A stretch of 64,000 bases of DNA from Alphaproteobacteria bacterium (GCA_028285105.1 JANQQE010000030.1:124001-188000), one strand, 5' to 3'; shown: positions 42,793 through 52,730, counted from the first letter of the stretch. The notes: generated by a model not told the origin, from the sequence alone. Numbers and translations: made by a program.

Positions 42793-42826
42793 GTCACTCT
42801 GGAACAGGTTTGCCAAATATTCGGAT

Positions 42827-44329
42827 TTAATAACTGGCAACGGAAGCACGGACAGGCGGCTTTTGGTTCTGTCGGACAACCGTTGCGCTATTTGGCATTC
42901 GTTGCTTGGACTGCGACTCGAGGTGAACCGTCATCAACGCATCGTTTTCGAGCAGGCGAAAAACTTCGTGCGGAAGAACCGGGGCAATGTTGGCCGAGGC
43001 CATCAACGTTTTGGTCGCTACCCGCTTCACAGGCGAATTGGTCTGCATGGCATTCAGCGCGACGCGAACGTCTTCAACGAGCGCCAACTGGTTCCTCAAA
43101 TCTTCCAGTTCATTCTGATGGGCTTCGACCGCAGCACGCAGTCCGACGCGTCCGGGATTCGTTTCGACCGATTGGGCAAAGAGCAGTTCGGCACGTTGGA
43201 GCGCCGTTTCGGTCACGCGGATTTCGGCATCAATCGCGCGGGCTTGATCTCTTGCCGTCGCGTCACCGCCACCGGGCACGAATAATTCTTCCCGCATCGC
43301 CAACGCAAGAACATGGAGACGAAGTTCCCGCAGTTGCTGCGACACCCGGCGAAATTCACTCTTCGCACTTCGCAAACTCTTTTCGTTCTTGAGAAAACCT
43401 TCGTGACTTTTGAACACGATGGCCTTGAGTTTCTTGCGCCCTTCAAGTCGAGCGATTTCGTCGCGGATGCTGGCGCGCAATTGAACGGTGTCGTCAATCA
43501 ACTGATCCAACGACTGCTTCTTCCAGGTAATTTCGTCCTGATTGGCTAGCAGCAACAATCGACAAACCGGATCGGAGTTGCGTGCATGGTTGACGTCCGA
43601 TGCCAGGAACGCAGCCATCGTTGCCGGCGTACCTACGGCTCTTTCGGGTTCAAAAATGTCGATGGAGTCTTGACTGCTGCGACGCTGTTCAAAATCACCG
43701 CGTGGATCGTGACGACTTGCGTCATCGTTGACCATCGAAAGAAGTTGCCCGTCGTATTTGTCCAGGGCAGCCAGTTGCGATTGCAACGAAGACAGCAAGC
43801 CTGAGTCGTATCGATCGCTCTTGCGTTGAAGCTCGAATTCATAGGCCAGCCGCCGCCGCTGGTCTGGCACTTGGGAACGCCATTTCTCCAACATCTGCCA
43901 GAGTTCGTCGTCTGGGTGGTGAACCCGAAGCGTACCATTCAAGTTGTCGTTGGCTTTGACAAATCGACATAGAAATGCGTAATCGCCCGGGGCCAATGAC
44001 AGGTCCAACCCCCGCACTTCCTGCCTTGGAAACGAATCGCCCCACAGCACGATGCTGGTCGAGTCGGTTGATAGCGGCGTCAGGTCTTCGACGAATCCAT
44101 CCCCGGATTGCGGTTCGTTACCGAAATGTTCATCCGATGATTGACCGTCATACACCGCCCTATCTGAGGCCAGCCTCTCGCCTGTAGACGGACTTGTTCT
44201 CGACGCCAGTTCCGAATGAGAACTGGGTGGGCTGAAGCACACCTTCACGCTCGTGCTTTTCTGCTGGCATCCGATCAGCCCAATACCGGACACGCCCAAA
44301 GCGATGGCACACGGAATCCGCGCTTTCAT
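42827..44329 (-). CDS. Coiled-coil lipoprotein of unknown function
   Basis: This 500-residue protein is taken from ATG 44329, preceded by GGAGGAGAG and followed by a clean lipoprotein signal ending at Cys21 (GVSGIGLIGC). The middle and C-terminal parts are rich in heptad-like helices (EIRVTETALQRAELLFAQSV; VEAHQNELEDLRNQLALVE), pointing to a long coiled coil. The N-terminal third is less regular. The architecture recalls periplasmic adaptor or outer-membrane-efflux helical proteins, but no family motif is seen. It lies upstream of the exopolysaccharide operon on the same strand, separated by a strong hairpin, so it is probably a separate unit. Confidence 0.75.
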   Translation of the reverse strand: MKARIPCAIALGVSGIGLIGCQQKSTSVKVCFSPPSSHSELASRTSPSTGERLASDRAVYDGQSSDEHFGNEPQSGDGFVEDLTPLSTDSTSIVLWGDSFPRQEVRGLDLSLAPGDYAFLCRFVKANDNLNGTLRVHHPDDELWQMLEKWRSQVPDQRRRLAYEFELQRKSDRYDSGLLSSLQSQLAALDKYDGQLLSMVNDDASRHDPRGDFEQRRSSQDSIDIFEPERAVGTPATMAAFLASDVNHARNSDPVCRLLLLANQDEITWKKQSLDQLIDDTVQLRASIRDEIARLEGRKKLKAIVFKSHEGFLKNEKSLRSAKSEFRRVSQQLRELRLHVLALAMREELFVPGGGDATARDQARAIDAEIRVTETALQRAELLFAQSVETNPGRVGLRAAVEAHQNELEDLRNQLALVEDVRVALNAMQTNSPVKRVATKTLMASANIAPVLPHEVFRLLENDALMTVHLESQSKQRMPNSATVVRQNQKPPVRASVASY

Positions 44330-45564
44330 GTTTACTCTCTCCTCCATAATTCTGTTCTTGTTTCGATTGAAACGACTGCTTGCTCTGCGATGAATCGCCA
44401 AAAGAGTTTTGCGGGCGATTGGAAATCAGAGTTCCCCCCGTTCGACATGATTGAACTATCCCATTCGTCTCGCCGTTGTGCCAATGGCCAGCCTACTTAA
44501 ATTGCGTAACATGTAACGATTTTACTGTTTATGATGCCTGCAACAGGAGAATCGGGATGGAGCAATTGGGCCATTAGCGTCATTGGATGCGCTAGAATCT
44601 GTCGGCATATCCGCAGGAAGATTTGCACATCGGCGGATTTGTTAAAGTCGCACACCAATTCACAATGGCGGAGCCTTAATCGATCGGAAGCGCCACTGAA
44701 ACAAGTTTGCAATAGGGGCTAGGCGCAGTCCCATAAGGTTCGCTACAATCATGAAGCGGAAAGTTAGGGAATCTGCCGCGATCGGGTTACATATGGACAC
44801 CCGCATTGCATGATCCCAGTTTGTCAGCACCGCATAGGGGAGACTACGAGAGACACAGCCGGAGCCGGATGTGTTTCCGAGAAGCATCAAGAATCATATC
44901 CAACTCCTGCCAGGAGTTTGTTCAGTTGCGCTGTGCGAATTGTGTTCGATGTCCAATTGCCAGACCTGGCTGCTGTCGCAACTTTATTTGAAGTCGGTTG
45001 ATCTAGTCTGGTTGGCTTAGACGCAATACGCCGCTCAAGAAACGGCGTACATGAAATTGTGCGTTGCAAAAAGAACAATCTGCGGTTTCGTCGAGCGTAC
45101 TGAATCGGGTCAAGTATGCGACGGGCATCAGAGAAATTGCAAGCTTGCCAATGATTGCAAACGCATGTCTTGGCGAGGGCGTCACTTGATCGTTCAGCTT
45201 ATTCGTTCCATGTTGCGTTGGCAGCATGATTGAACAGTTGCGTTGGCAGCATGATTGAACAGGATCAATTATTAAATAGGGTGGATTATCCAGTCTAAAG
45301 TCAAGTAATGAACATGAAGCAATGAATTTCGTTGTCGCAACTGAAAGCAATGAGAACATTCGTGATGACATTGTTTAGCAATAGGACAGCGTTTGGTAAT
45401 AGGACAACGATGGCGCAAAGCAATTTTGAATTCAGGAACCATGAAATCAACTTGAACAACAAACCATTAATTTGATGAATCATTTATTTGGAATTCAGGT
45501 GGGCTTAGAGTCGCAATTATTCGGCTTGAGTCCTTCACAAGAGGTAATTCGAAAGGGGATGGCT
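44330..45564. other. 1.2-kb divergent intergenic region, no convincing gene
   Basis: This gap lies between the coiled-coil lipoprotein (minus) and the 1437-residue protein (plus). It looks more AT-rich than its surroundings. It contains a seven-pair hairpin (TACGCCG at 45027-45033 with CGGCGTA at 45043-45049), a 25-base tandem duplication at 45213-45262, and a near-repeat ATAGGACA(G/A)CG. Short frames on both strands lack coding character. Promoters of both flanking genes should be here. Confidence 0.45.
45213..45262. repeat. Perfect 25-base tandem duplication
   Basis: The unit TTGCGTTGGCAGCATGATTG followed by AACAG occurs twice in direct succession, at 45213-45237 and 45238-45262. It is in the non-coding region upstream of the 1437-residue protein. 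It could be a doubled operator or a replication slip. Confidence 0.9.
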
Positions 45565-48500
45565 ATGACAAAGAAGATTCGGCGTCTGCTCGCTATTGGA
45601 TGTATGGCGGCAGGCATGTGTATCCCAAGCACAGTGCTTGGGCAGTTGCAGCAAATGGTACCACAAGGAGAAAGGCGAGGCGCCGGCCAGCCGATCCAAA
45701 CTCCCGATGCAGTGTTTGAATTCGTGTTGATGGATGGTTCAGAACGACTCACTGGTTCCACGGTGGTTTGTGTTGAAGACGGCAACTCGGAATTTGTCCA
45801 ATCAGATGCCAACGGCGTCTTTACGATGCCAACCCCCCCTGCTGAATTTGAACTGATTGTCGAGCGGGCAAATGCGACTCCTGTCCATGTCAAGGTTGTC
45901 ATGCCTGAAGCTGACGCTTCAATAACAAACATTGTGCCGGGACGACGAGGCGCAGACAGCGATGTCTTTACGAATCAGCAACAGGCGACCGGAGACTTGG
46001 TTCGCGGTGTTGTTAATGTTTCAAACACCAACCCCATGATTTCGATTTTGCCGTCGGGTACCGATTTCGATAAAGCCGAAACGACAATTCGCAGCAAGGC
46101 AGGCATCATGGCCCCACCTGGCGGTCCGGTCGTTCAGGGCCCCGGCGCATCTGGGGACACCTGTCTTGACGCGATCCCAATCGCTTGCGGCGGAACTGAA
46201 ACTTTCACACTTGGCGGTTTCACGGCTGACGCAACGGAATTCACCAGTTCTTGCGAGATTGCTGTTGGTGGCCCGTTCCCCAACGACCGTTCGGTCTGGT
46301 TCGAATTTACGGCATCCGCAGCAACCGCACAGATCGATCTCTGCACCACCGATCCAGATCAAGATTCGGTGATGACACTCTTTACGAATGGCAGCACCTG
46401 CGCTGCGTTGACCGAACAAGATTGCGATGATGACTCGTGCCCGGGCATCACCACGCCTCCGGGATTCGGTGCTCCATTGATGGTCACCGGCGGTCTGACT
46501 CCCGGCCAAACTTATTTTGTCCTCGTTGATTTCTATTCGGGTGGATACGACGAGACTTTCGATAACACGATCACCGTAACTTGTGGCGTTTCTCTTCCAA
46601 CCGGTGCCTGCTGTGCAAACGACGGCACATGCACGGAAGGCGAAGAAGCTGACTGCACGTCAGGTGGCGGAACCTACCAGGGCGACAACACCACTTGTGC
46701 CGGCGTGACGTGCCCGGTTCTCGCAACCAATGAAACTTGCGAATCAGCCATCGTGGTCGATGCGGTTCCTTTCTCGTCGGCAGTGGACAACGATCTGTCG
46801 ATTCCAAATGGCCCGGCTGGCTCTTGTGATGGATTTGGCGCCACCGGCATGATGCAGAATGACATCTGGTACGAATGGACCGCCGATCAGGACTGTCTGT
46901 TGGACATGACCGTCACAGGCGCTTACGACACGATTCTGGTCGTTCGTGATGACTGCACAGATTTGAACGAAATCGTATGTATTGATGACGGCGGATTCGG
47001 TGGTGGCGAACTTGGTCAGATTTCTGTAACCAACGGAACTACTTACTACTTCCAGATCGGCGACAATGGAAGCCTTGAAGGTGGTGGACTGACCCAGTTC
47101 GATCTATCATGCTTTGAAAATACCGGTGCCTGCTGCGTCGACAAGAGTTGCACGATCGAATCCGAAGCAGACTGCACCGGAATGGGCGGATCCTATCTCG
47201 GCAACGATTCATCATGCGATGCCCCGCCAGCAGGCAACCCGACGTCATATGCAGGTGGTGGCGGTATTGCCATTCCTGACGATGACCCAACCGGTATCGA
47301 AGACACGATCAACGTTGCCGATGCATTCGCGGTTGGCGATGTCAACGTGACCATCGAAGCCACCCACACCTTCCTGGGCGATCTTGACATTACGTTGACG
47401 CACAATGGAACGACGTCAGCCATCATCATGCAGGATGCATGCGGTACCAATGCCGACATGAACATCACCATCGATGATGCAGCCGGCGATGTGGTTTGTG
47501 CGGAACCGCTGACGGGCACGTTCAACTCAGCAAGCCTCAACGGCGAAGGCATGTCCGCCTTCAACGGTGAGAACAGTGCAGGAAGCTGGACCCTCAACAT
47601 CGTTGACGATGCTGGCCAGGATACGGGGTCGCTCGTGAGTTGGTCACTCGAACTTGACGGTGCAGGCGCCGGTCCTTGTGACGACGTCGATCCGGAACCG
47701 ACCTGTAATGCAGATGCCTGCCCCGATGGCACCACTCCGATCATCGGTGTCGAAAATGGCAACTTCGCAGGTTGGTGCGTTTCCGGTGCACCGGAAGCTG
47801 ACGTGGACTTCTTCTTCTTCCGCGTCGATAAAGCCGGCGATTTCGCACTCATCGAAATCACCAAGGAATTCACGCAGGGTCCGCAGGCACCGACTGGTTT
47901 GGTCCCGCCGATTCTCGTAACCTTCTTCCAGGTGTGTGACGATGCAGACACCGTTGGCTCGATCATCATCGGTGAAGAAAGCGTCCGAAACGCGACGGGT
48001 GTCGATTGGACCGATTACCACTGGAGCCTCTTCGACGATACCGAAGTTTGGTTCGACGTTGCTGCTTCGTCGCAGTGGAGCACACTTCCGTTCGCAGACA
48101 AGGCATTCGCCAGCTTTATTGACTCACCGGCGAATACCAAAGCCAAGTCGCTCAATGCAGAAAATGGTGTTGTGCCAAACAACAGCCAGTACTTCCCAGG
48201 TAGCGGAACGGGCGTCTTGAAGATGGACGTGGATCTCTCCGGTCCTCCGGTCAACTTCACGTTCAAACAGCGCCCGACTATCGACGGCGCGCCTGATCCT
48301 GAAGGTGCATGCTGCGTCGGTGAAACCTGCCAGGTTTCCACTGAGGCAGACTGCAACAGCCAATCAGGAACCTATCAGGGCGATGACACCACATGCACAC
48401 CGGGCCTTTGTGATGCGCCGGGTGGCGACGGCGATGTTTGTGCCGACGCAGCGGTGGCTGTTGATGGTTTGAACATGGGCGACATTGTCGATGGCGGTGT

Positions 48501-49878
48501 GGATGATCCAGATCCGTCATGCACCTCGTCAGGTTCAGCCGACACATGGTTTATGTACACGGCCACGACTGCTGGCTCGTTGCTGATTGAGACCTGTGGC
48601 ACATATGAAGACGATGCAACCGGTGGTAGCGAAGTTGACACAATCCTGGCCGTCTACGATGCATGTGGCGGTAATGAACTTGATTGCGATGACGACTGCA
48701 CCACGGGTGGTACTGATCCAGATGCGCCATGTAAAGACGCTCCTCAGGCTGGCACGGCTACGCGTGACTCATGCGTCTGCGTTGAGAACGTCAATGTTGG
48801 CGATGAATTCTGGATTCAGGTTCAGGAATTCGGTGGCGACAACTTTGATGCCTTGTCGTTGACAATCACACCAGGCGGTTGCGATCCTACTCCGCCGTTG
48901 GCCAACGACACGTGCGATACGCCAACGCCCGTTGACTGTGGCACGAGTCTGATTGGTGAGACCAACGCAGCCATCGATGGCGCTAATGACGATTTCTCAC
49001 CTGGTGGCTTTGGAAATCCTTGTACGGGTTTTGATGCTCCAGGACCTGACGTCGTCTATGAATTGAATCTGGCTTCGACTCAGGATGTCACCGTAACCAT
49101 GGACGGCGCAGCCGGTCTCGACTCGTCGCTTTATGTCGTTACAGATTGCGCTGACGAAGAAGGTACCTGCGTCGCAGGTGACGATTCGACCACCGGTGGC
49201 GGTTCGGAAGAAGTCACGTTTACTGCAAACGCCGGCACAACCTACTTCATCATTGCTGACGCATTTGGTGCGGCTGGCGGTACGTTTGATCTTTCGGTCA
49301 CTTGTGCTGGCGGTCCGGTTGGCGGTGCATGCTGCAATGGCGACGGTAGTTGCGACGATGTCGCTGACCAAGCCGCATGCGATGGTCAAGGCGGCGCTTA
49401 CGAAGGCGACGGAACGAACTGTGCTTCGACTTCATGTCCGCAGCCGACGTCAAACGACGAGTGTGAAGGCCGTGCCGCTTTGGCGTGCGACCAGACCACA
49501 TTCGCCGACTTGATCGACGCAACCAACGGAACGGACGACATCGATCCGAGCTGCTCAACGTCGACAAATCCGTGTACGGAATACTATGAGTTTGTTCCTA
49601 GCGGAACTTCAGCCCGTATCCGTACCGATTTGAACTCGACCGCCGATGACTCGGTCTACACGCTCTACTCGGTCGATCAGGGCGATCCTTGCAATGAAGC
49701 CGCCTGGACCGAGGTTGCTTGCAGTGAAGACGAAGTCGGTTTGCTTGGTGACATTTGCGTTGACGGCCTTACCGCCGGCGACAGCTATGTCCTGATGATC
49801 ACAGGATTTGCGGCATTCCGTTGCGATGATGGCCCGTACGGCATAGACGTGGACTGCTCAGCAACCTGTGGCCCGTAG
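45565..49878 (+). CDS. Large multidomain secreted protein with PPC-like, P-domain and Cys-rich repeats
   Basis: The frame is open from 45472, but ATG 45565 has AAGGGG seven bases upstream and gives a good signal peptide (MTKKIRRLLAIGC...VLG). The roughly 1437-residue protein has about five PPC-like beta-sandwiches (for example CLDAIPIACGGTETFTLGGF). Between them are four short Cys-rich repeats of the form GACC...C...DC...G-x-YQGD-x-T-x-C. A proprotein-convertase-type P domain follows the second repeat (HTFLGDLDITLTHNGT). At about residues 710-905 it has a domain with WTDYHWSLFDDTEVWF and FTFKQRPT that recurs in the PEP-CTERM protein at 50114. No catalytic domain is seen. It is probably a surface or matrix protein. 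Confidence 0.85.
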   Translation: MTKKIRRLLAIGCMAAGMCIPSTVLGQLQQMVPQGERRGAGQPIQTPDAVFEFVLMDGSERLTGSTVVCVEDGNSEFVQSDANGVFTMPTPPAEFELIVERANATPVHVKVVMPEADASITNIVPGRRGADSDVFTNQQQATGDLVRGVVNVSNTNPMISILPSGTDFDKAETTIRSKAGIMAPPGGPVVQGPGASGDTCLDAIPIACGGTETFTLGGFTADATEFTSSCEIAVGGPFPNDRSVWFEFTASAATAQIDLCTTDPDQDSVMTLFTNGSTCAALTEQDCDDDSCPGITTPPGFGAPLMVTGGLTPGQTYFVLVDFYSGGYDETFDNTITVTCGVSLPTGACCANDGTCTEGEEADCTSGGGTYQGDNTTCAGVTCPVLATNETCESAIVVDAVPFSSAVDNDLSIPNGPAGSCDGFGATGMMQNDIWYEWTADQDCLLDMTVTGAYDTILVVRDDCTDLNEIVCIDDGGFGGGELGQISVTNGTTYYFQIGDNGSLEGGGLTQFDLSCFENTGACCVDKSCTIESEADCTGMGGSYLGNDSSCDAPPAGNPTSYAGGGGIAIPDDDPTGIEDTINVADAFAVGDVNVTIEATHTFLGDLDITLTHNGTTSAIIMQDACGTNADMNITIDDAAGDVVCAEPLTGTFNSASLNGEGMSAFNGENSAGSWTLNIVDDAGQDTGSLVSWSLELDGAGAGPCDDVDPEPTCNADACPDGTTPIIGVENGNFAGWCVSGAPEADVDFFFFRVDKAGDFALIEITKEFTQGPQAPTGLVPPILVTFFQVCDDADTVGSIIIGEESVRNATGVDWTDYHWSLFDDTEVWFDVAASSQWSTLPFADKAFASFIDSPANTKAKSLNAENGVVPNNSQYFPGSGTGVLKMDVDLSGPPVNFTFKQRPTIDGAPDPEGACCVGETCQVSTEADCNSQSGTYQGDDTTCTPGLCDAPGGDGDVCADAAVAVDGLNMGDIVDGGVDDPDPSCTSSGSADTWFMYTATTAGSLLIETCGTYEDDATGGSEVDTILAVYDACGGNELDCDDDCTTGGTDPDAPCKDAPQAGTATRDSCVCVENVNVGDEFWIQVQEFGGDNFDALSLTITPGGCDPTPPLANDTCDTPTPVDCGTSLIGETNAAIDGANDDFSPGGFGNPCTGFDAPGPDVVYELNLASTQDVTVTMDGAAGLDSSLYVVTDCADEEGTCVAGDDSTTGGGSEEVTFTANAGTTYFIIADAFGAAGGTFDLSVTCAGGPVGGACCNGDGSCDDVADQAACDGQGGAYEGDGTNCASTSCPQPTSNDECEGRAALACDQTTFADLIDATNGTDDIDPSCSTSTNPCTEYYEFVPSGTSARIRTDLNSTADDSVYTLYSVDQGDPCNEAAWTEVACSEDEVGLLGDICVDGLTAGDSYVLMITGFAAFRCDDGPYGIDVDCSATCGP

Positions 49879-49899
49879 TTAATTCAGAGTCCGAAAATA

Positions 49900-49958
49900 A
49901 CGGTCGGCCGCACCGGTCGAATTCTCATCGATTCGGTGCGGCCTCCGTCGGGCTTTTT
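49900..49958 (+). terminator. Rho-independent terminator after the large secreted protein
   Basis: GGCCGCACCG (49906-49915) pairs with CGGTGCGGCC (49934-49943). ACGG and CCGT extend the stem across a small internal loop, and CGGGCTTTTTC follows. It lies about 20 bases after the stop at 49878. Confidence 0.75.
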
Positions 49959-50113
49959 CAAGGTTTTTTGATGAATCGGACTGGTATTGAATTCCGTCAG
50001 TTGATACCATAATGGAACATGTGACTCTCTCTCTCGGAGGATCTCGGCATACATCTGAGCCCGCATTCGCAGGCTTGAATTGTGTCGAGCAGCAATTGGA
50101 AGGAGCAGGTAAA

Positions 50114-50794
50114 ATGCTGAAAGGGAAAAGCGCGGTTATCCGCGGCGCACTCTCTCTCGCCGTGGCAGCGCTAGTGACTTCGCCGGCACTTGCAGCCCCG
50201 ATCGACATCGGTGGAGGTTGGCAGGCGGAAGTGATGAACGGTAATGTTGCCAGCATCGTCCCTGACACGGTGACGGGTTCGGCAACAATTATTCAGATCG
50301 CCAAGCAGTTTGACGATCCGCCCGAATTTGGGCAGTTCCCCCCCATTGAAATCGCCTTCACGCAGATCGCGGACGACGCTTCAACCGTCCCGAGCATCGT
50401 GATCGATGACGAAAACATCATTAACAACACGGGTCAGGGCTGGACCGACTACCATTGGGCGTTGATTGACGGTGGTCAAGCTTGGTTCAACGTATCTCAG
50501 ATGACCGGTGTAAATGCGATTGATACATCCCCATTTACGACGCAATCATTCGCTGACCAGCATGGTTTTGGCGACCCCAACAAAATGACCGATTTCAATG
50601 TCGAAGACGGTTTTGTGCCGAATGGCGGAACGTTCAACCCAGGGCTTCTGGGTGGCGCACTGTGGATCGACACGGATCTTTCCAGCGCTGGACCGGTGAC
50701 CTTCAACTTTAAGCAGTTTCCGACTCCGGAACCGGCATCCTTGGTACTGATGCTGGGTGGCTGTGCGCTGATCGTAGGTCGTCGTCGTAGCTAG
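50114..50794 (+). CDS. PEP-CTERM protein sharing a domain with the upstream gene
   Basis: This 226-residue protein is taken from ATG 50114 with AGGAG eight bases upstream, giving a normal signal peptide (MLKGKSAVIRGALSLAVAAL...ALA). The body, about residues 30-200, aligns with the domain at about 710-905 of the large protein upstream: GWTDYHWALIDGGQAWFNV, N-V-E-x-G-x-VPN, and VTFNFKQFPT. The C-terminus has the PEP-CTERM sorting signal: PEPASLVLMLGG, a hydrophobic stretch and GRRRS. An exosortase, not in this window, would cut and anchor it. The function of the body is unknown. Confidence 0.88.
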   Translation: MLKGKSAVIRGALSLAVAALVTSPALAAPIDIGGGWQAEVMNGNVASIVPDTVTGSATIIQIAKQFDDPPEFGQFPPIEIAFTQIADDASTVPSIVIDDENIINNTGQGWTDYHWALIDGGQAWFNVSQMTGVNAIDTSPFTTQSFADQHGFGDPNKMTDFNVEDGFVPNGGTFNPGLLGGALWIDTDLSSAGPVTFNFKQFPTPEPASLVLMLGGCALIVGRRRS

Positions 50795-50885
50795 TCGAAG
50801 TACTTGGCCTAGTCGAATTTACGGCCTTTGGCGAATTCACTCTTGGTTGAGTGAACGTCAACCATCTAAGTATCATTCAGAACTC

Positions 50886-50924
50886 GAGCAGCCAAGCGGT
50901 TTATTCGCTTGGCTGCTCTTTTTT
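50886..50924 (+). terminator. Rho-independent terminator after the PEP-CTERM gene
   Basis: GAGCAGCCAAGCG and CGCTTGGCTGCTC form a perfect 13-pair stem around GTTTATT, directly followed by six Ts. It lies about 90 bases after the stop of the PEP-CTERM gene. This is the most canonical terminator in the window. Confidence 0.93.
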
Positions 50925-51088
50925 GATATTCCCGGAATCAGCGGTGTCCCTTGGGCATGATTCCCTCGCCTGGAAACATTTCCATATAGGCAATAGCAGA
51001 GCAACGTGATTCCGTAAATCTTGGCTTTGGGTTGAGCCTGCTTCCACTCACCGGTATGATCCTTCCAGCCTTCAAGGATGGACTTGCC

Positions 51089-51448
51089 ATGGATCAACCC
51101 ACCACCGCTGCCGTTGTACCACACGACGAAGCCCTCATCATTGATGTGCAGAGCAAATCGCTTGACGAAGCTGCCACTCGGGAACTTGTCGATTTCGTAC
51201 TCGGAGAAGCCGGTATGCGACCCGGCGTGCCCATTGTCCTGGACCTGGCCAAGGTCCGCTTCGCTCCCAGTGTCGCACTCGGCGCGTTGGTTCAAATGAG
51301 CAAGAGCTTCTCATTTGAAAAACGTCGGATCGCCTTGATCAACGTCCACAAACGGATCACTGATACGATTCGCGTCACGCAATTGCACCGCATTCTTGAG
51401 CTGCACCACAAACTCGAGGACGTCATCAAGTCCAAACCTGCGAAGTAA
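51089..51448 (+). CDS. STAS-domain protein (anti-sigma factor antagonist type)
   Basis: About 119 residues from ATG 51089 (AAGGA ten bases upstream); the frame is open from 51032. The fold is that of a single STAS domain: a beta-start with EALIIDVQSKSLDEAATREL, and PIVLDLAKVRFAPSVALGAL, where the Ser in APS matches the phosphorylation site of SpoIIAA/RsbV proteins. Such proteins bind an anti-sigma kinase or other partner when unphosphorylated. No kinase gene is nearby, so the partner is elsewhere. It may also bind a membrane transporter, as other STAS proteins do. Confidence 0.83.
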   Translation: MDQPTTAAVVPHDEALIIDVQSKSLDEAATRELVDFVLGEAGMRPGVPIVLDLAKVRFAPSVALGALVQMSKSFSFEKRRIALINVHKRITDTIRVTQLHRILELHHKLEDVIKSKPAK

Positions 51449-51588
51449 GCTCGTTGACTCAAATCCAACTTGTCGTACGAGCCGTTTCGGTGCAAAGCGC
51501 AAGCATGCCATATCACAAAAATTATAACTGTCGGCTGGTTCGTAGCGGTTGAGCGACGCGGTGGTGATAGACGCCTTGCCAACGTTTT

Positions 51589-52005
51589 TCAACTGTGATC
51601 AGATGACTGACTTTGTGAAATCCTGCAAACTTTGGACACGCGATGTCGATGGTTCGCAAAAGTGCGATACCCCCAATCAAAAAGGGATGAGAGGATTGGA
51701 ATAATGGAGAGGACAAATAGTGGGTATGCCCAGAAAATTCGCCGCATCAGGTAGCGATATGCATTGGCACCGCTGATGATTTTGCCATTGATCAGCAGCA
51801 CGCGAAGGTCTTGCAGGAGAATGTCTTCAGGCATCGCAATGCGGGCTTTGACAAAGTCGCTTTGTAGGGGCGCAACGCCAAAACCACGTTTGCCAATGAT
51901 CGGCTTCCAAAACTGCACCCACCGGTCACAGAATCCACACGATCCATCATAAAGAAGCCAGCCGTTGGTCGGCATGTCGTGATCTGGCAGATGGTCATGG
52001 ATCAA
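51589..52005 (-). CDS. DCC family thiol-disulfide oxidoreductase-like protein (DUF393)
   Basis: This 138-residue protein has the family hallmark YDGSCGFCDRWVQFW at about residues 19-33, with the C-x2-C pair of a thioredoxin-like active site. Further on it has APLQSD and GANAYRYLMRRIFWAYPLF. Its ATG overlaps the DUF2071 stop as ATGA. DCC proteins are widespread and poorly characterised; many are assumed to be redox proteins. The pairing with a DUF2071 gene recurs in planctomycetes as far as I recall, which suggests a common process. Confidence 0.88.
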   Translation of the reverse strand: MIHDHLPDHDMPTNGWLLYDGSCGFCDRWVQFWKPIIGKRGFGVAPLQSDFVKARIAMPEDILLQDLRVLLINGKIISGANAYRYLMRRIFWAYPLFVLSIIPILSSLFDWGYRTFANHRHRVSKVCRISQSQSSDHS

Positions 52006-52718
52006 AGAACTGCACCTCGATGCACGCTGATTTCCGACCCCTCGGTGTAGATGACCGATTGAGGGCCTTCTGCGAATGTTTGCGCGAAGCGACTACCGTA
52101 TGCGTTGGAAAGATCGCCGATCAATTGGACACGACTCGGTTCGTAAAGCGGCCACGGAGGATGATCAACCTGGTATTCGATCGTCCTTCCATCTGGCATC
52201 CGCGAATACCCCCAAAAGTGATCCGCAAAAAACCTGGCTCGGTCATTCGAACTAACGTTATGGTGCCGGGGGCTGTCGCAATGAATCTGATGCGTTGCTC
52301 CATCTATCTTCCAATCATAGGATGCCGACATGCATCGCCCTGCAGAATCCAATTCAATTTGATGACTCATCAAAGCGGTTGCGTAGTTCTCATGGTACAA
52401 CCGGCGCGCGACCCAGGTCACTGCCGGCTTGGGGACAAATTCTCGAATGAACACAACGCCTCGCCGCCATTGACCGTCCACTTTCCGACGAACGTAAAAT
52501 CTTAGATTGATCTCCTCGAACTTTCGATGAAATGGCAAAGGGATGGTGTAGATACGTACTTTCTCGAACATGAAACCGACAAGGCTGATGTGGGCCTCGC
52601 CATCAAATGCATCCAATTCGGTATCGCCAGGGAGAACATCTGCAAGAAGTGCTGGATCGACGCGAAAATTGATCAGTACGATGTGTTTCCAACGCGCCGT
52701 TAAAAAGACCGAAGACAT
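52002..52718 (-). CDS. DUF2071 (YqjF) family protein
   Basis: This 238-residue protein opens with FLTARWKHIVLINFRVDPAL and continues with ISLVGFMFEKVRI and FEEINLRFYVRR, then VVFIREFVPKPAVTWVAR and ENYATALMSHQI. This is the pattern of the acetoacetate-decarboxylase-like barrel of the family. The biochemical role is unknown. It is translationally coupled to the DCC gene (four-base overlap) and begins 12 bases after the PEP-CTERM gene stop, so all three may share a transcript. Confidence 0.88.
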   Translation of the reverse strand: MSSVFLTARWKHIVLINFRVDPALLADVLPGDTELDAFDGEAHISLVGFMFEKVRIYTIPLPFHRKFEEINLRFYVRRKVDGQWRRGVVFIREFVPKPAVTWVARRLYHENYATALMSHQIELDSAGRCMSASYDWKIDGATHQIHCDSPRHHNVSSNDRARFFADHFWGYSRMPDGRTIEYQVDHPPWPLYEPSRVQLIGDLSNAYGSRFAQTFAEGPQSVIYTEGSEISVHRGAVL

Positions 52719-52730
52719 GGCAGAATTTTC

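Larger units (their letters stand above)
41576..42826 (-). other. 1.25-kb region upstream of the exopolysaccharide operon, possible decayed gene
   Basis: No long open frame crosses this stretch. On the minus strand a chain of short open segments with coding-like composition follow each other between 42275 and 41615, each in the next frame (+1): MSGGLKRLAKLAAL, then RSFLLRGAGKSDCDVNWG, then YRAGVARDGYAADWHSAW, then GLLLVVSNSTRRRFANYRA and a last segment with ECSQCGW. Together they could be the remains of one frameshifted gene, or chance. The operon promoter and leader should also lie here. The right end holds the terminator of the upstream lipoprotein. Confidence 0.35.

Noticed and set aside
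44531-45371. Short frames in the 1.2-kb gap upstream of the 1437-residue protein
   Set aside because: All are short, rich in rare residue runs, and without ribosome-binding sites or recognisable motifs.
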